DNA of 64,000 bases from Candidatus Altimarinota bacterium (lineage in GTDB: Bacteria; Patescibacteriota; Gracilibacteria; BD1-5; UBA6164): the NCBI GenBank assembly GCA_028691535.1, contig JAQUZB010000002.1, positions 1 through 64,000 on the forward strand, written 5' to 3'. The notes below the pieces were generated by a model. The model saw only the letters and a list, made by a program, of their open reading frames with translations, searched no databases and was not told the origin of the DNA. Below are positions 33,419 to 45,426 of this stretch, in pieces (the first letter of the stretch is position 1; each line of letters begins with the position of its first letter). Both the position numbers and the translations under genes were made by a program.

Positions 33419-35257
33419 GTGGAAAAACAAGAAAAACTAATAGAACTTGTAACTAAGAGAATATCTTGAGATACATATTGATATATTAAAAAAATTGAGA
33501 TTGAAAAACCTGCTAAATCTGATGAAAGAGAAATCATTGAATCAGAAAAGGAGTATAAGGCAGCATTAGCATATATAAAGGATATAATATCTCCTGCTTT
33601 TATGAAGATTTATCCTGATAAAATTCAAATTAACAATACAATTGTTAAGACTTTTTTTGTTTATGCATATCCAAATTTTTTAGAATGAAACTGGTTATCA
33701 CCTATCATAAATTGGGATGTTAAATTTGATATGAGTTTATTTATCTACCCTATTGAATCTGGTTTTATTCAAAAATATTTAAAGAAAAGACTTACTCAAC
33801 TTTATTCTGAAAGAAGTATAAATGCTGAAAAATGATTATTAAATGATCCAGCAATTGAAGCTCAAATTCAAGATGTAGAAGAACTTAGACATAAACTTAC
33901 TAGATGAGAAGAAAAATATTTTCATTTTTGATTATATATAACAATTTATTGAGATACTGAAGAACAAGTAAATAGGATTTGAAAAGATATAGAAACTATA
34001 TTAGCTGGTAGAAATGTATTACAAAAACAAGCTTTTCTTAGAAGTGAACAAGCTTTTATATCAACTTGACCTTTCTGTAAAGATGAATTATGAGTTTATA
34101 GAAATATTTCAACAGGTTGATTATCTACAACATTTCCATTTTCATCAAGTACTCTAACTCATGATGATGGTATACTTTATGGTATAAATACTCATAATAA
34201 TTCTCTAATTATATTTGATAGATTTAAAACTGAAAATGCAAATATGACTGTATTTGCAAAATCTGGTTGAGGTAAATCTTTTGCTATAAAACTTGAAATA
34301 CTTAGAAGTTTGATGTTTTGAACTGATGTTATAGTTATAGATCCTGAAAATGAATATAAAGCTCTGATTGATAAAGTTGGATGAAGTTATTTAGATGTAT
34401 CTTTAAATTCAAATCAAAGAATAAATCCTTTTGACCTACCACTTTGACTAAAAGATCAAGATGAAAGACCAGGAGATTTACTTAGAAATGCTATTATAAA
34501 CTTACTTGGTTTGATGAATTTGATGCTTGGTAAATTGGATCCAGAAGAAGCATCTATCATGGAAAAAGCTCTTGTTACAACTTATAGTTTAAAATGAATT
34601 ACTCTTGAAGATGACAATATAATAGGAAAAGAAATTCCAATTATGAAAGATTTACAAGATGTACTTGAAACTATGGATTGAGCTTGAAGTATGGTAAGAA
34701 GGATAGAAAAATTTACTTCATGAATATTTTCTTGAATATTTTCTCAAAAAACAAATATTGATTTATGAGATGGTTTACAAGTATTTTCAGTTAGAGATTT
34801 AGATGATATACTTAGACCAATTGCCATGTATGTAATTCTTAATCATATATGGAACAAAGTTAGATCTAGTAATAAAAAAAGATTCTTAGTTATAGATGAA
34901 GCTTGGAATATTATGCAATATGAAGATTCAGCAAAATTTCTTTTCTGACTTGTAAAAAGAGCCAGAAAATATAATCTATGAGTTACAACAATAACACAAG
35001 ATGTGGAAGATTTTGTTTGAAGTCCTTATGGAAAGCCAATAATGACAAACTCATCAATACAATTACTTTTAAAACAATCTAGTGCTTCAATTGATGTATT
35101 ACAAAATATATACAAACTTACAGAACAAGAAAAATACATATTACTAAATGCTTCTGTTTGACAATGATTATTTTTTGCTGGTACTGAACATGTATGAATT
35201 CAGGTTGTAGCGAGTTACTACGAAGAACAAGTAATTACAACAAACCCAAATAGATAA
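33419..35257 (+). CDS. VirB4/TrsE-type conjugation ATPase
   Basis: This 612-residue ATPase of type IV secretion has an N-terminal VirB4-like region, then AKSGGGKSF as Walker A (about 279-287), VIDPENEY shortly after, and FLVIDEAWN as Walker B (about 487). The tail has VTTITQDVEDF and the STASVLLKQ-type stretch as TNSSIQLLLKQS. It starts with GTG; the nearest ATG upstream is followed by TAA. No VirB6/VirB8 genes are adjacent. The VirD4-like protein at 7452-9920 is the likely partner. A role in DNA uptake or secretion is possible (inference). Confidence 0.88.
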
Positions 35258-35279
35258 AAAAGACTTGAAAAAAAACTTG

Positions 35280-35310
35280 AAAAAAAACTTGATTTGTCAG
35301 GTTTTTTTTA
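35280..35310 (+). terminator. Hairpin terminator after virB4-like gene
   Basis: AAAAAACTTGA pairs with TCAGGTTTTTT (one G-T pair), followed by T-rich sequence. Two extra copies of GAAAAAAAACTT precede it in tandem. Confidence 0.65.
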
Positions 35311-35456
35311 TATAATTCACTGGCTTCCGAAATATAATATAAATTTTAGTAAATAAATTTAGTTTTGTCCCGAAAACAAACTTATAAGATTTATCGAATA
35401 AATAGATATTAATATTTTCAAAAAAATAAAAATTTAAATATTTAATCAAATTTAAA

Positions 35457-35933
35457 ATGGCACCAAAATCAAATAAACCAGTAAAGGCTTATATAAAATT
35501 ACAAATTAACTGAGGTCAAGCTAATCCAGCACCTCCAGTTGGTCCTGCTCTAGGTCAACATTGAGTACCTATAATGGAATTTACTACTAGATTTAATGAA
35601 CAAACTAGAGATAGAATGTGAGTTAAATTACCAGTTATCATTACTGTTTATGAAGATAAAAGTTTTGATTTCATAGTAAAACAATCTCCTATGTCTCATT
35701 TAGTAAAAGCTAAAGCTAACTTAAAAAGTGGTTCTAAACTTCCTCATAAAGATAAAGTTGCTCATTTAAGCTTACAACAAGTTATTGAAATCGCAAATGA
35801 AAAAATGCCTGATTTAAATGCTGTTGATTTAGCTTGAGCTATGATGACTGTTAGAGGTACTGCAAGATCTGCTTGAATCACTACTGATATAGATGGTTTA
35901 GTTAAATCTGAAGTTGCTGCTAAAATTGCATAA
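35457..35933 (+). CDS. rplK: Ribosomal protein L11
   Basis: This 158-residue protein shows the L11 N-terminal motif (KLQINGGQANPAPPVGPALG) that binds the GTPase-associated centre, and the RNA-binding C-terminal domain with GTARSAGI. It is slightly longer than the usual 141 residues. It stands alone: rplA, which usually follows, is absent, and a terminator comes directly after. A TATAAT lies at 35333-35338, about 120 bp upstream, so a leader of moderate length is likely. Confidence 0.96.
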
Positions 35934-35945
35934 TTATAAATAATT

Positions 35946-35978
35946 AAAAACTCTTGAATTAATTCAAGAGTTTTTTTA
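35946..35978. terminator. Bidirectional terminator between rplK and ATP-grasp gene
   Basis: AAAAACTCTTGAATT is followed directly by AATTCAAGAGTTTTT, a perfect palindrome. It reaches into the reverse stop at 35976. Confidence 0.88.
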
Positions 35979-37229
35979 TTGTAAAATAATTAAGTTTTTA
36001 TAATTACCTTCTATAAAATCATAATCTTTTTTAAATTGTTCTAAGTTTTTATTTATAATCCTAAGTGCAGCAATACTACTAAATCAGTCTTTTGTTAATC
36101 ATATTTCTTTTCATATATAATTGTTTGATAATCTTATACTAGAATAAGAATTTAGTTTCTCAAATTGTTCTAATAATTCACTATTAAATCACTTAAATAT
36201 TCATTTTGTATTTGGATAAAATACAAATACAGCATTTGAAAAATCTCAAGATTGATATAATGACTTACCAAGAGGCATTGTAAGTAAATTGAATCAATAT
36301 AAGTCTTGCATCATTTCAAGTCTATAACCTCAAATTCTTGCATTTAATTCTATATTTTTTAACTCTAACTTTGTTGTTAATTTAAATTCATGATGAATAA
36401 AAGTATTTTTAATTCATAATGCGTTTATATTTTTTTGTATAAATAATTTAACATTCTCAAAATTGATCTCATTTTCTATTATATTTCAATTAATTCTTAC
36501 ATAATTTGAGAAATCGTCTATTCCTAAATCTCTAGCAGAATTTACCTTTACAATTGGAGAATATGATATATTTCAAAAATCATCAACAAAATAATTTATA
36601 GTATACATTTCCCCATCTATAAACTCTTCTACTAAATACTTAAGATTTTTTATTCACCTTGAAACCATATTGATATTTAAACTTTTTATATTGTTCAAAT
36701 AATTAATTAACTCATTTTTATCATGAATTAATGATACTCCAGAGCTTTGAACTCAAGAAGCTGGTTTTATAACATAAGGAAAATTCAACTTGTTGTAAAA
36801 ATCTTCTATATCATCATTTAATAAATCAATTTCAAAATATGAAACAGTTGTTTCAGGAAAATTTTTAAGCAATAATTCTCTTTGTAGATTTTTATTTCTA
36901 AAAGCTTCATAAAAATCAGATACAACAAATCAAAGTTCCTTTTTTACTTCATTTAAAAGCAAAACTAAGATTTCATCAAAAGTATTTATATAATAAATAT
37001 CTTCTTTTGATATTTGTTTTATTTGATTTAATAAATCATCTTTTGACTCATAATAAAAATATTTATAAGCCTCATTTTTGTCATCTGAATGAACTATATT
37101 TTTTGATAATTCTTTATCAAAGAATACAAAAGTTTGAATAGAGTAGTTTTTGTATAAATCTGTGTATGCAAAATCATAATATGCATGCATTTTGTATCAT
37201 CTAGAAATATTTATAAGTATTTTTGTCAT
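35976..37229 (-). CDS. ATP-grasp ligase of unknown substrate
   Basis: This 417-residue protein has an ATP-grasp fold in its central part (about 120-340): a FPYVIKPASG-type P-loop strand with VQSSGV, then YLVEEFIDGEMYTINYF and the acidic-Asn metal site (IELNARIGGYR). Related enzymes join a carboxylate to an amine, thiol or imino group using ATP (carnosine synthase, PurK and D-Ala ligase groups). I cannot name the substrate. It is transcribed alone. Family assignment is firm; role is open. Confidence 0.82.
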
Positions 37230-37363
37230 ATATAAAAATGAAAATTATATTTCTACTATATTATTTTTTTATGAAATAAATCAAATAAAAATATAATAAG
37301 AGTTTTGCAAAGTAGCATCTTTGCATTATAATAAAAATTAATACATAATAACCTCTTTTAAAA

Positions 37364-38230
37364 ATGAGTTTCAAATCTATAGATGATAAAATAAAAATCC
37401 CTTTATTTAGCTCAAATTTCAATATTTTGATAGTAATAATTTGCACAATTGTAATCGTATGAACAAATTATTATACAAGTAAGAAAACTATCTTAGAAAT
37501 AAATAACATCATACAACAATACGAATATAACAAGACTTGATGAGAGGATAATTATAAGATAATGATGGAAATTCAAAAAGATCAGATGAATTCATATATT
37601 GAAAATCTAAAAGAAACTAATCCTGAATATATTGAAATTATAAAAAATAAGATTAATAACAAGAAGCAAGCAGAAGTAAAAACTTTGAGTATTGAAGAAA
37701 TATGAGTTTTACAAGGTACTGCCCCTATTTTGTGAGATAAAAGTGCAGATTATAGCATGATTGAATTTTCTGATTTTGATTGTAAATATTGTAAGGAGTT
37801 TCATAATGAAAATAATCTATGACTTATCTTAGAAAAAAATCCTAAATGGAATTATATATTTAAAAATATGATTAATTCTAGTAATACTTATGCAATTCTA
37901 GCTTCAAAATACTGAAAATGTATTGAAGATAAATGATGAAATGATATGTATTTCAATTTTATTTCAGAAATGTTTAAAAATACTAATTTAGAATCTATTA
38001 ATTCTTTTATTAGTGAAAATAAATTGGATAATGAAGAATTAAATAATTGTATAAATACTGAAGAAGTTAGTATTTCTCTAGAAAAAGAATTTTGACAATG
38101 AGTTTATCTTTGAATAAAAAGTACGCCAAGTACTGTGTTAATAAATAATAATTCTTGAGAATATAATATTATTGAATGAACATTGACTGAAGAAGAACTT
38201 GAAACTAAAATAAGCGAATTTACAAAATAA
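37364..38230 (+). CDS. Membrane-anchored DsbA-like thiol oxidoreductase
   Basis: This 288-residue protein has an N-terminal signal anchor (about residues 20-38), then a coiled region and a thioredoxin-fold domain from about residue 120. The active site is CKYC (Cys140, Cys143) in EFSDFDCKYCKEFH. A cis-Pro loop (KSTPSTVLINN) lies near 255. This matches DsbA/DsbG-type proteins that oxidise or isomerise disulfides outside the cell, and may serve the Cys-rich pilins. No DsbB-like gene is adjacent. Confidence 0.87.
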
Positions 38231-38259
38231 GAACCAGCCTACGGCTGGTTCTTATTTTT
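38227..38259. terminator. Bidirectional terminator with GC-rich stem
   Basis: AATAAGAACCAGCC pairs with GGCTGGTTCTTATT around a TAC loop. It separates the convergent DsbA-like and small membrane protein genes and contains both stops. Confidence 0.9.
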
Positions 38260-38635
38260 CTATTGTTCATAATTTATTAATTCATAATGGTGTTTTTAGA
38301 TTATTACTAATTGGTGCTTTTTTTATCAAATAAACAACTGTACAATAAAATGTATTTGTTAAATCTATAAATAAGTTATCACTAACCATTAAGCATCAAT
38401 ATGCCTCTCAAACTTTATATTGTTGAACTGAATCAACAATTTCTGAATTTTTTGGTTCTATATGTCTTTGTCAGTTTATATTGTATAAATATCATCAATA
38501 ATTACTCTCTTCTATATTATCAACATAATCTAAAACACATGCATTTATACCTGGGGTACTTGAATAGTACCTCATAAAAGGTACAGCTATCATAAGCAAG
38601 ATAGCAACTGGATATGTTATAAGATGACTCCTCAT
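38252..38635 (-). CDS. Small single-span membrane protein
   Basis: This 127-residue protein has an N-terminal hydrophobic segment (about 6-20, ITYPVAILLMIAVPF) that may be a signal anchor. Three cysteines follow at about residues 33, 79 and 95. No known family is recognised. It is convergent with the DsbA-like gene across a shared terminator and divergent from the tRNA-Glu gene. An outer location with disulfides is possible but not shown. Confidence 0.65.
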
Positions 38636-38720
38636 AATTTCTAGTTTGAGTTAATTTAAGTTAAGATAAATTATACTCAATAAAACATCTTTATAAAATT
38701 TTTTTATTATTAATAAAAAA

Positions 38721-38750
38721 TTGTTGATTTTATTTTGTTTTACATATAAT
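38721..38750 (+). promoter_or_regulatory. Sigma70-type promoter of tRNA-Glu
   Basis: TTGTTG (38721-38726) and TATAAT (38745-38750) are 18 bp apart, and the tRNA starts 13 bp after the -10 box. Confidence 0.7.
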
Positions 38751-38763
38751 ACAAATACTTCTA

Positions 38764-38838
38764 GCTCCCATCGTCTAGTGGTTAGGACACGGCCTTCTCA
38801 AGGCTGGAACTGGAGTTCAATTCTCCATGGGAGTACCA
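38764..38838 (+). tRNA. tRNA-Glu (anticodon CTC)
   Basis: A full cloverleaf can be drawn. The acceptor GCTCCCA pairs with TGGGAGT (one G-T), and CCA is encoded at the 3' end. The D stem is GTCT/GGAC, the anticodon stem CGGCC/GGCTG, and the T stem TGGAG/CTCCA around TTCAATT. The seven-base loop TTCTCAA puts CTC at positions 34-36, decoding GAG. The TCGTCTAGTGG block is Glu-like. The 3' part overlaps, on the other strand, the end of a serine recombinase frame. Confidence 0.95.
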
Positions 38839-40281
38839 AACAAGAAAATTAATATTTTTTATAAGATTGAAGAGGTTGTTTTCCTTTATAACAACCTCTT
38901 TTTTGTTGTTTATAATGAGTTCGCAATTCATCGCTCTGATAATTTTTCACTTAATATCATTATTTCCATTAATATAAGTCCCAGAAAGGTTTTCTATGAG
39001 TTCGCAATACTCTGAAATACTTCTCTCAATATTTTCATCTCATTGATTTAATCAATTAATTTTTTCTTTATTATTATTTATATCATTTTCAATTTCTTTT
39101 CTCTTTTCATCATATTCTTCTTTATTAATTTCTGAATCAAGATACATGTTAAATAAATTCTTTTTTCTTGTTTCCATTTTATCAATTTCTTTTTCTATTT
39201 TTATCTTTGATTTTTCTATATCATCATTTTTTGTTTTATAATAATTTTTTAAATATTCTTTAACTAATAAAACAAATTCATGAGGAAAATCATATTGTTT
39301 TATATGTTTTCATATTTCATTAAATAAATGTAATTGAGATACATTTATATAATCCGTTGCTATTTCATTATTATTATGATAATAAATATACTTTTTTCAA
39401 CTTTTCTTTGTTTTTTCATATCAGTATAATATATTTCATTCAGTATCTTTAAGTATATTGTAAAAATATTTTGGAAATTCAGCAGGGATAATTGTTCTTC
39501 AAGATTTTATTCAATTTACCGCATTAAAAAGTTCCTCACTTATTAATGGTTCATATCATTTAGTTGTTATAAACTCTCTAATTCCAGCAAATTCTTGAAT
39601 TCAGTAGTATTTTGTATTTTGTAACATTTGTCTTGCTCTTTCTGAATTCCGTTTTTTTCATACTTTTTCATTGACATAATTAGCAATTTTTAATAGTGAT
39701 ATTCATTCTTTTCTCATTAAAAAACAATCTCTCACTATTTTTGCTTCTTCTTCAATAACTTGAATATCTTTATTTCATTTTGCCCCTACATTTTTATATC
39801 ATAAAACTGCTTTTCACATCCATTTTCAATCTTTTACTGCTGTTTGCATTTTATCTCTCACATCTTTACTTCTATCTTCATTATCCATTTTAGATAAAGA
39901 CAAATCCAACTGCAATAAAAATTTATCTCTATTATTTAAAGATAAATATTCTCTAGAAGTACAATAAACTCATTTAATTTGTTTTTTATCTAATAGATCA
40001 ACAATTCTAGAGTTATCAATATTATTTCTTGACAATCTTTTTGGTTCATCAATAACAATATAATCAATTTTTCATTTTTTACATATATCTATCATTTTAT
40101 TAAATCATTCTCTTTTGAACTCTATTTTTGCACTCTTAGACTCAACAATTTCCTCAATAACCTCAAGTTTCTTAAATTTTATAACATTATGACAATTTCT
40201 TAATTGATGAGGTAATGAATTTTGTTGTAGTTCATCCTTATCGGTAGATTTTCTACAATATATAATGCAATTTTCTTTCAT
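38782..40281 (-). CDS. Large serine recombinase reading into tRNA-Glu antisense
   Basis: This 499-residue protein has the serine resolvase/invertase domain (about 1-145) with catalytic Ser12 in YCRKSTD, the IDEPKRLSRNN motif and SLSKMDNEDRSKDV on the E-helix. A Recombinase domain (about 165-260) and a coiled coil (about 370-450) follow. The last 18 residues (WYSHGELNSSSSLEKAVS) are encoded by the antisense of the tRNA-Glu. This suggests insertion at the tRNA and a junction-created C-terminus. The zinc-ribbon cysteines of many relatives are missing. A relative lies at 56568-58052. Confidence 0.9.
38870..38904 (+). terminator. Hairpin terminator of tRNA-Glu
   Basis: AAGAGGTTGTT pairs with AACAACCTCTT, followed by a T-run. 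It lies within the recombinase frame on the other strand. Confidence 0.8.
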
Positions 40282-40284
40282 ATA

Positions 40285-41169
40285 TTATCAAATTAGTTGA
40301 GATAAAAACCCTTTTAGTTCATTTTCAAAAGTTAAATTTCCTTTATCATCTGTTAAAGGAATTCAATTAAATTCATATCATCAGTTTTTTGTTTTTATCA
40401 TTTTACTTCAATGTTTTTTACTCATATCATTTAAAAAATCAGTTCTCATCTTACTATTAAAATCAGCATAAAATTTAAAAAAATTATTTTCTCAATCAGC
40501 AAATTTAATCTTCACTATATAATTTGCCTGAAAAATATTATTTCAAAAATTTTCTTTATTTTTAAATATAAATAATCATGATATTTTTCTACCTGTACTA
40601 TACTCTAAGTCTTTTATAGTAAACAATTCTTTATTATCTACCTTTTCAAAAGATTTTAAAAAATTCATAATTTCTCAGACTCCTGATAATTTTTGAATTT
40701 CTTTCAATATATTTCATTCATCAAATGATTTTTGAAATATTGAATTATAAAATTTATTCTTGAATAATGAATCTTTTACTAATTTTTCATCTTTAAAAAT
40801 ATCTTGAATATCTTTCAAAGATTTATTTTTTAAAATGTTATCTTTTCATAAAAATAAAATTTCTAAAATTTTATTTTCATTAATATTATTTATTAAATTT
40901 ATATAATTTCATGAATTTAAAAAATCATCTATTATTTCATAATTTCTATTTCACTTGTTAAATAAATTTATATGATTTTTTATTGAAATTATGAAGCAAA
41001 TATCTTCATATTTAGATGTAAAATTTAAATCTTTATCTAATTCAAAAAATAAATTTAAATCAACATTTATAACTTCAATTATTTCTTTTTGAAATAATTT
41101 TTTATTTATATTTTCAAAATACTTTTTAATTCATTCATATTTTTTTAAAAGTAATAATTCTTTTATCAT
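40285..41169 (-). CDS. Protein of unknown function next to recombinase
   Basis: This 294-residue protein is rich in Lys, Asn, Phe and Ile, mostly helical in the first half. The second half has beta-like stretches around 195-260 (IFQANYIVKIKFAD). No motif is recognised. It ends 3 bp before the recombinase ATG, so the two are one unit. Its position next to an integrase suggests a role in element maintenance or excision (inference). Confidence 0.7.
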
Positions 41170-41181
41170 AATTTAAAAGTT

Positions 41182-41231
41182 AAAAATAAAAATGCTTTTA
41201 GATTTATATATTTCAAATATCTAAAAGCATT
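41182..41231 (-). terminator. Hairpin terminator
   Basis: AATGCTTTTAGAT pairs with ATCTAAAAGCATT around a 15-nt loop, followed in the reverse direction by a T-run. It lies past the stop of the reverse gene at 41260. Confidence 0.75.
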
Positions 41232-41259
41232 ATAATAAATCTTATTAATAAATCCATTT

Positions 41260-42192
41260 TTATTTTATTAATCCCTCTAAAATTCATTTTACTCTATCTA
41301 CAAATCAATTTCTTGTTTTTTCAACTTCTCTTTGAGTTTTTCATTGCTCTTTTACTCAATTCATTTCATTAATTTTTTTATCTCTTACTTCAATTCTTCT
41401 CAAACAATCATCATACATTTTTTGTGATATAAGAGGATTTCATTTTGTTGGTTTTAAATATTCATCTAATTCACTTTTTGTAACCTCCATTCACATCCTT
41501 ATTCATTGTGCTGTTTGATAAAATCTAGTATCACTACATTGATTTGGTAACTCCTGAACTGCTCTTTTTAATAATCTTGGTATATCATCATTTGGAATAT
41601 ATCATTTTCAAGCAAAATACATTACATCCTTTATACGAGCAACTCAAGAAATTATCATATTATTTGCCGATTTTAACTTTATCATTTCAATATTATCTCA
41701 TCACTTAATAGTTTTCATTAATCAATAAACTCTTTGAATTTCTTCATAAAAGTTTATATTGTCTACTCATCTTACAAATTCAGTATTTACTTTTCAATTA
41801 GGTAAAAATTGTGATATTTCTTGTCAATTTTTGAATAATTTTCAATTTTTTACTTGATATCAAGAATCTCTTAAAGCATAATCTAAATCATAATCTGTAA
41901 AAGTTCAATTAATACTTGTATAATATTCTACTCAAGTATCTTTTCAATATTTATAAAATGAATGAACTTCTCATTTTGAATTAATAACAACTCAAATATT
42001 TCATATTAGGTCAAATCTTAAAGTTTCGATTTTTTCTTGAGAAACTCATGCTTTTAATAAACTTTTTTTCATTCATTCAATAATAGTTTGTTTTTGTTTT
42101 TCAATAACACTATTTAAAACCTCTTGATGGTTTTTTTGTTCTCAAGGTATTTGATGTATTATTGCAGGTTGTTGTATTTGTAAATCTCCCAT
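41260..42192 (-). CDS. Protein of unknown function in element operon
   Basis: This 310-residue protein begins MGDLQIQQPAI and is mostly alternating helix and strand, with many TGA glycines and no visible membrane segment. One short Gln-rich start and a central FTDYDLDYALRDS stretch are the only notable parts. No family is recognised. It lies 15 bp downstream of the 957-residue gene. Tail end of a three-gene operon (45420 to 41260). Confidence 0.68.
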
Positions 42193-42207
42193 AATTTTTA
42201 ATTAATA

Positions 42208-45081
42208 TTAAATATTAGACTCGTCGCTTTCTTTTTGTTTTTCTTGTATTTTTCTTTTTTCAATATATTTCTCAAAAAACTCTCTCATCATTTTTACATC
42301 TTTTAATTCTAATCTCCAAACAAACTCTCTTCATTCAACTTTTACTTTCATATCAATTCATCAAGATATATCTTTTCATTCTCATATCATTTCAACTAAT
42401 TTATCAAATTCAGCAAGTCTTTGTTCCTTAAATTCTTTAATAAATCTATTTCATTCAATTTCATCAACAAAAACTCATCTTTCTTTTAATATTGCAACAT
42501 AAGTATCAACTTCGCTATCTATTAACTCTTGTGCTTTTGTTCTATCTCATCAATTTTTTAATAATTCTTGGAATCTTCCTGTTAAATTCATTCATTCAAA
42601 TCATTTCATTAAATCCTCGATATTTTTTCATTTTAAGGTTTCTTGTATCGTTTTTACTCAAGTATTTAGATTAGTACTTTCTTTAGGAAAATTTTGGTCT
42701 TTTGCTTGTTTTGAATTATCCTTAGAATTTTGAACTTGATTTTGATTTGGTAAAACTGCAGTTGGAGTATCTGTATTTCAAGTTCAAGATTTTGCTAATA
42801 AATCTGCATTTTCATCTCTCAAAGTTTTATATTCTTTCTTTTTAGTTTTTAATTCCTCACTTACTTCTTTGTGTGATTTTCATTTATTTCTTGCAATATT
42901 TCTTTCTTGTCTTAATGCTCTAATTTCTTTTTTTAATCATTCTATCTGTATTATAAATTCATTCTCTTTTGGTATAACTGTAATTTTTGGAGGAGGTGAT
43001 TTTTCAAATAAACTTGCAACTGCTTTATCAGATTGCCTTAATCATATAATTAATGGAACTATAAATTTTAACTCATCTCATACAAACTCTCAAAATTTCT
43101 CCCATGTATAATTTCAATCAACATCTTTTGGTATTCATTCTCTTCAAACTATCTCTCATAAACTTCATCTAATTATAATATCTGTTCAAAGCAATGCTCA
43201 AGTATCAAGAGTAATATTTTTTGCTTCGTTTAATATTGGAGATTTAATATTAAAACTTTCTTTTAATTTATCAAGTGGCATAATCCTCAAAACTCAAAGA
43301 AAAGCAATAGTTCTTGTTAAATCATAATAGTTATAATCTTTTTTAATATCTCAAATATTTTCACGATTTAATATTCAATTTAATGCTGTATAAGTTCAAT
43401 AAAATCAAGTTCATTCAACCAATACTCAAGTTCATGCTTTTACAAATCTATTAGTATTTATTGTAGCAGGTGCAACTTTTCATAATAATAGTCATCATCA
43501 TTTTGCTATTATTCATCATACAAATCAAGAAACATACATTATTGCTATTTGTTCTACTAATGTTTTAGAAAAACTAGATATTCAATTAAAGTTTTTATCA
43601 CTTACTTTACTTCAAATTCACTCTATATCAGCATAAAGATTTAATGCTGTATCTTTCTTTGCTAAATTTTCTACAAATTTTGAATTATTTTCTAAAACTT
43701 GATTTATAATAGTTTTTTCAAATAAACTAAATACCATTTCTTGTTTTACTTTTTCTAATTGTTCTTGTAAGTTTTTTGGATTTAATGCTTTTTTTCTTTC
43801 ATTTTCTAGTTTTTCTTTTTCACTTTCAGGGATTCTTGCTTTTAAATAATCAAATTGTTTATTAACTTCATCTTCTAGAGATTTTTTTAATTTATCATTG
43901 TCTAATACTTTTAAACTTTCTTTTAAATCCTCGTATAAATCTTTTATAAACTCATTTTTATCTTTTTCACTTTTTAATCATAATTTATCTAAAACTTTTG
44001 AATTTGTGAGAAATGTTTTTAGTTGTTCTTTTCATCATTTTAATGAATCAAATAATCCTTTTTTCTTTGTTTCATCAAAATTTTCAAGTAATGAAAATGT
44101 TGTGTTTATGTCTGTTCTTTTTCTTAATTCTTTGTTATTTAAAACATTTCAAGTTATTCTTGATGATATTGCTTCTTTTGTATCTAAAATTAAATTATTG
44201 TCATCTGCTCATAATCTATCTATTTGTCTTATCTTAGAGAAAATTTGTAATTTTATTTCTTCTGCTTTTGATGGTGTTAAATTTGGAGTTAATAATAATT
44301 TTCTAATCTCTGCATAGGTTTCATTTACTCATTTTGTAGTTGCTTCGTGATATAGTATTCAATTTATGAGTGGTTGTTCCATAAATCAATCTTCTGATAT
44401 CACTTTTTCAGAAACAAACATTTGATTTACTAAATCTTTTAAATCTAATTTTTTTACTTCATCAAAATTTTGAAGTCTTGCTAAAAATGTTTCTAGGTTT
44501 GTTAATAAAGTTACTTTTTCTCAAATAACTCATATTTGTTTTTCATATCTTTCATCTTTCCCAGTTAGCATTTTAAATTGAATTGCTTCTTTTATGCTTT
44601 GCAAATATTCTTTATACATACTTGCAACATTTCTTATTAAATCTACTTGTATAAGTTTTTGGTCTATTTGTTTTAATTCTTGTTCTTTTGTTTTTAGTTC
44701 AGTTTCTCAAGATTTAACTAATTGCTTTTGATTTTCTGGAGTTAAAGTTATATTTGGTTTTTCTTGTTTTTCAGGAGATTTTTTTGCTTCTGTTTTATGA
44801 GGTCATACTTTAACTTCTGTTTTATTATCATCTCTATTTTCCATTAAAACTTGTTGTAATTTTGAAGTTCTTGAAGCAATAAAATCCTCAATGTAAGGTT
44901 GTGCTTGAGGGTTATTTTTTCAAATTTGAATAATTATATCTTGTAAATCAAATAATGTATAACGATCTGATTCTAAAGATAACATAAGTTTATCAAATTC
45001 TTTGTTTTGAGAATCTTTCAATAACTGCTCTCTATCTATTACAGGTCATGTTTCATTATTTTGTAATAATTGTTCTGCCAT
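42208..45081 (-). CDS. 957-residue coiled-coil protein with central glycine-rich hydrophobic domain
   Basis: The N-terminal half (1-500) is mostly charged helix with long coiled coils. A glycine-rich hydrophobic stretch follows at about 505-570 (YVSGFVGGIIAKGGGLLLGK), in which most glycines are TGA; it resembles a membrane-inserting hairpin. Another hydrophobic block lies near 590-620. The C-terminal third is again helical, with a Pro/Asn linker and a final basic helix. It could be a phage-like, pore or secreted structural protein. I recognise no family. Reading frame and codon pattern are clearly coding. Confidence 0.8.
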
Positions 45082-45087
45082 ATATTT

Positions 45088-45426
45088 TTATAAGTTATCA
45101 ATAGAATTTAGTAAATTTGAAAAATCATCTTGTTCACTTTCAATTTCTTGTCTTTCCTCTAATCTAATTTTTATTCTTGTTTTACTATCAAGTTCAGTTT
45201 TTATTTGCTCAAAACTACAAATATTTTTATCTTTAAAACTTTTTAAAAAAAATAAAACATCTTTTCTTTCTTCATTAAAATATTTTATAAGTGATAATAT
45301 TTGTTTTTCATTTAGTTTATCAAAATATTTTATAATACTACTTCTTGAAAAACTATCAATAAATGCATAATTTTTTATATATTCAAGTAAGTTATTTTCA
45401 TTTATTATCATAATGTTAAATTTCAA
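45088..45426 (-). CDS. Small helical protein, first gene of element operon
   Basis: This 112-residue protein has no TGA codons. It is rich in Lys, Asp, Asn and Leu and looks all-helical (SSIIKYFDKLNEKQILSLIK). A second Met at residue 6 (start 45411) is an equally good start. The stop lies 6 bp before the start of the 957-residue gene. Its upstream region is the structured locus at 45.6 kb. Function unknown. Confidence 0.65.
   Translation of the reverse strand: MKFNIMIINENNLLEYIKNYAFIDSFSRSSIIKYFDKLNEKQILSLIKYFNEERKDVLFFLKSFKDKNICSFEQIKTELDSKTRIKIRLEERQEIESEQDDFSNLLNSIDNL

Noticed and set aside
35262-35290. Tandem GAAAAAAAACTT repeats
   Set aside because: Probably slippage next to the terminator of the virB4-like gene; no other copies support a function.
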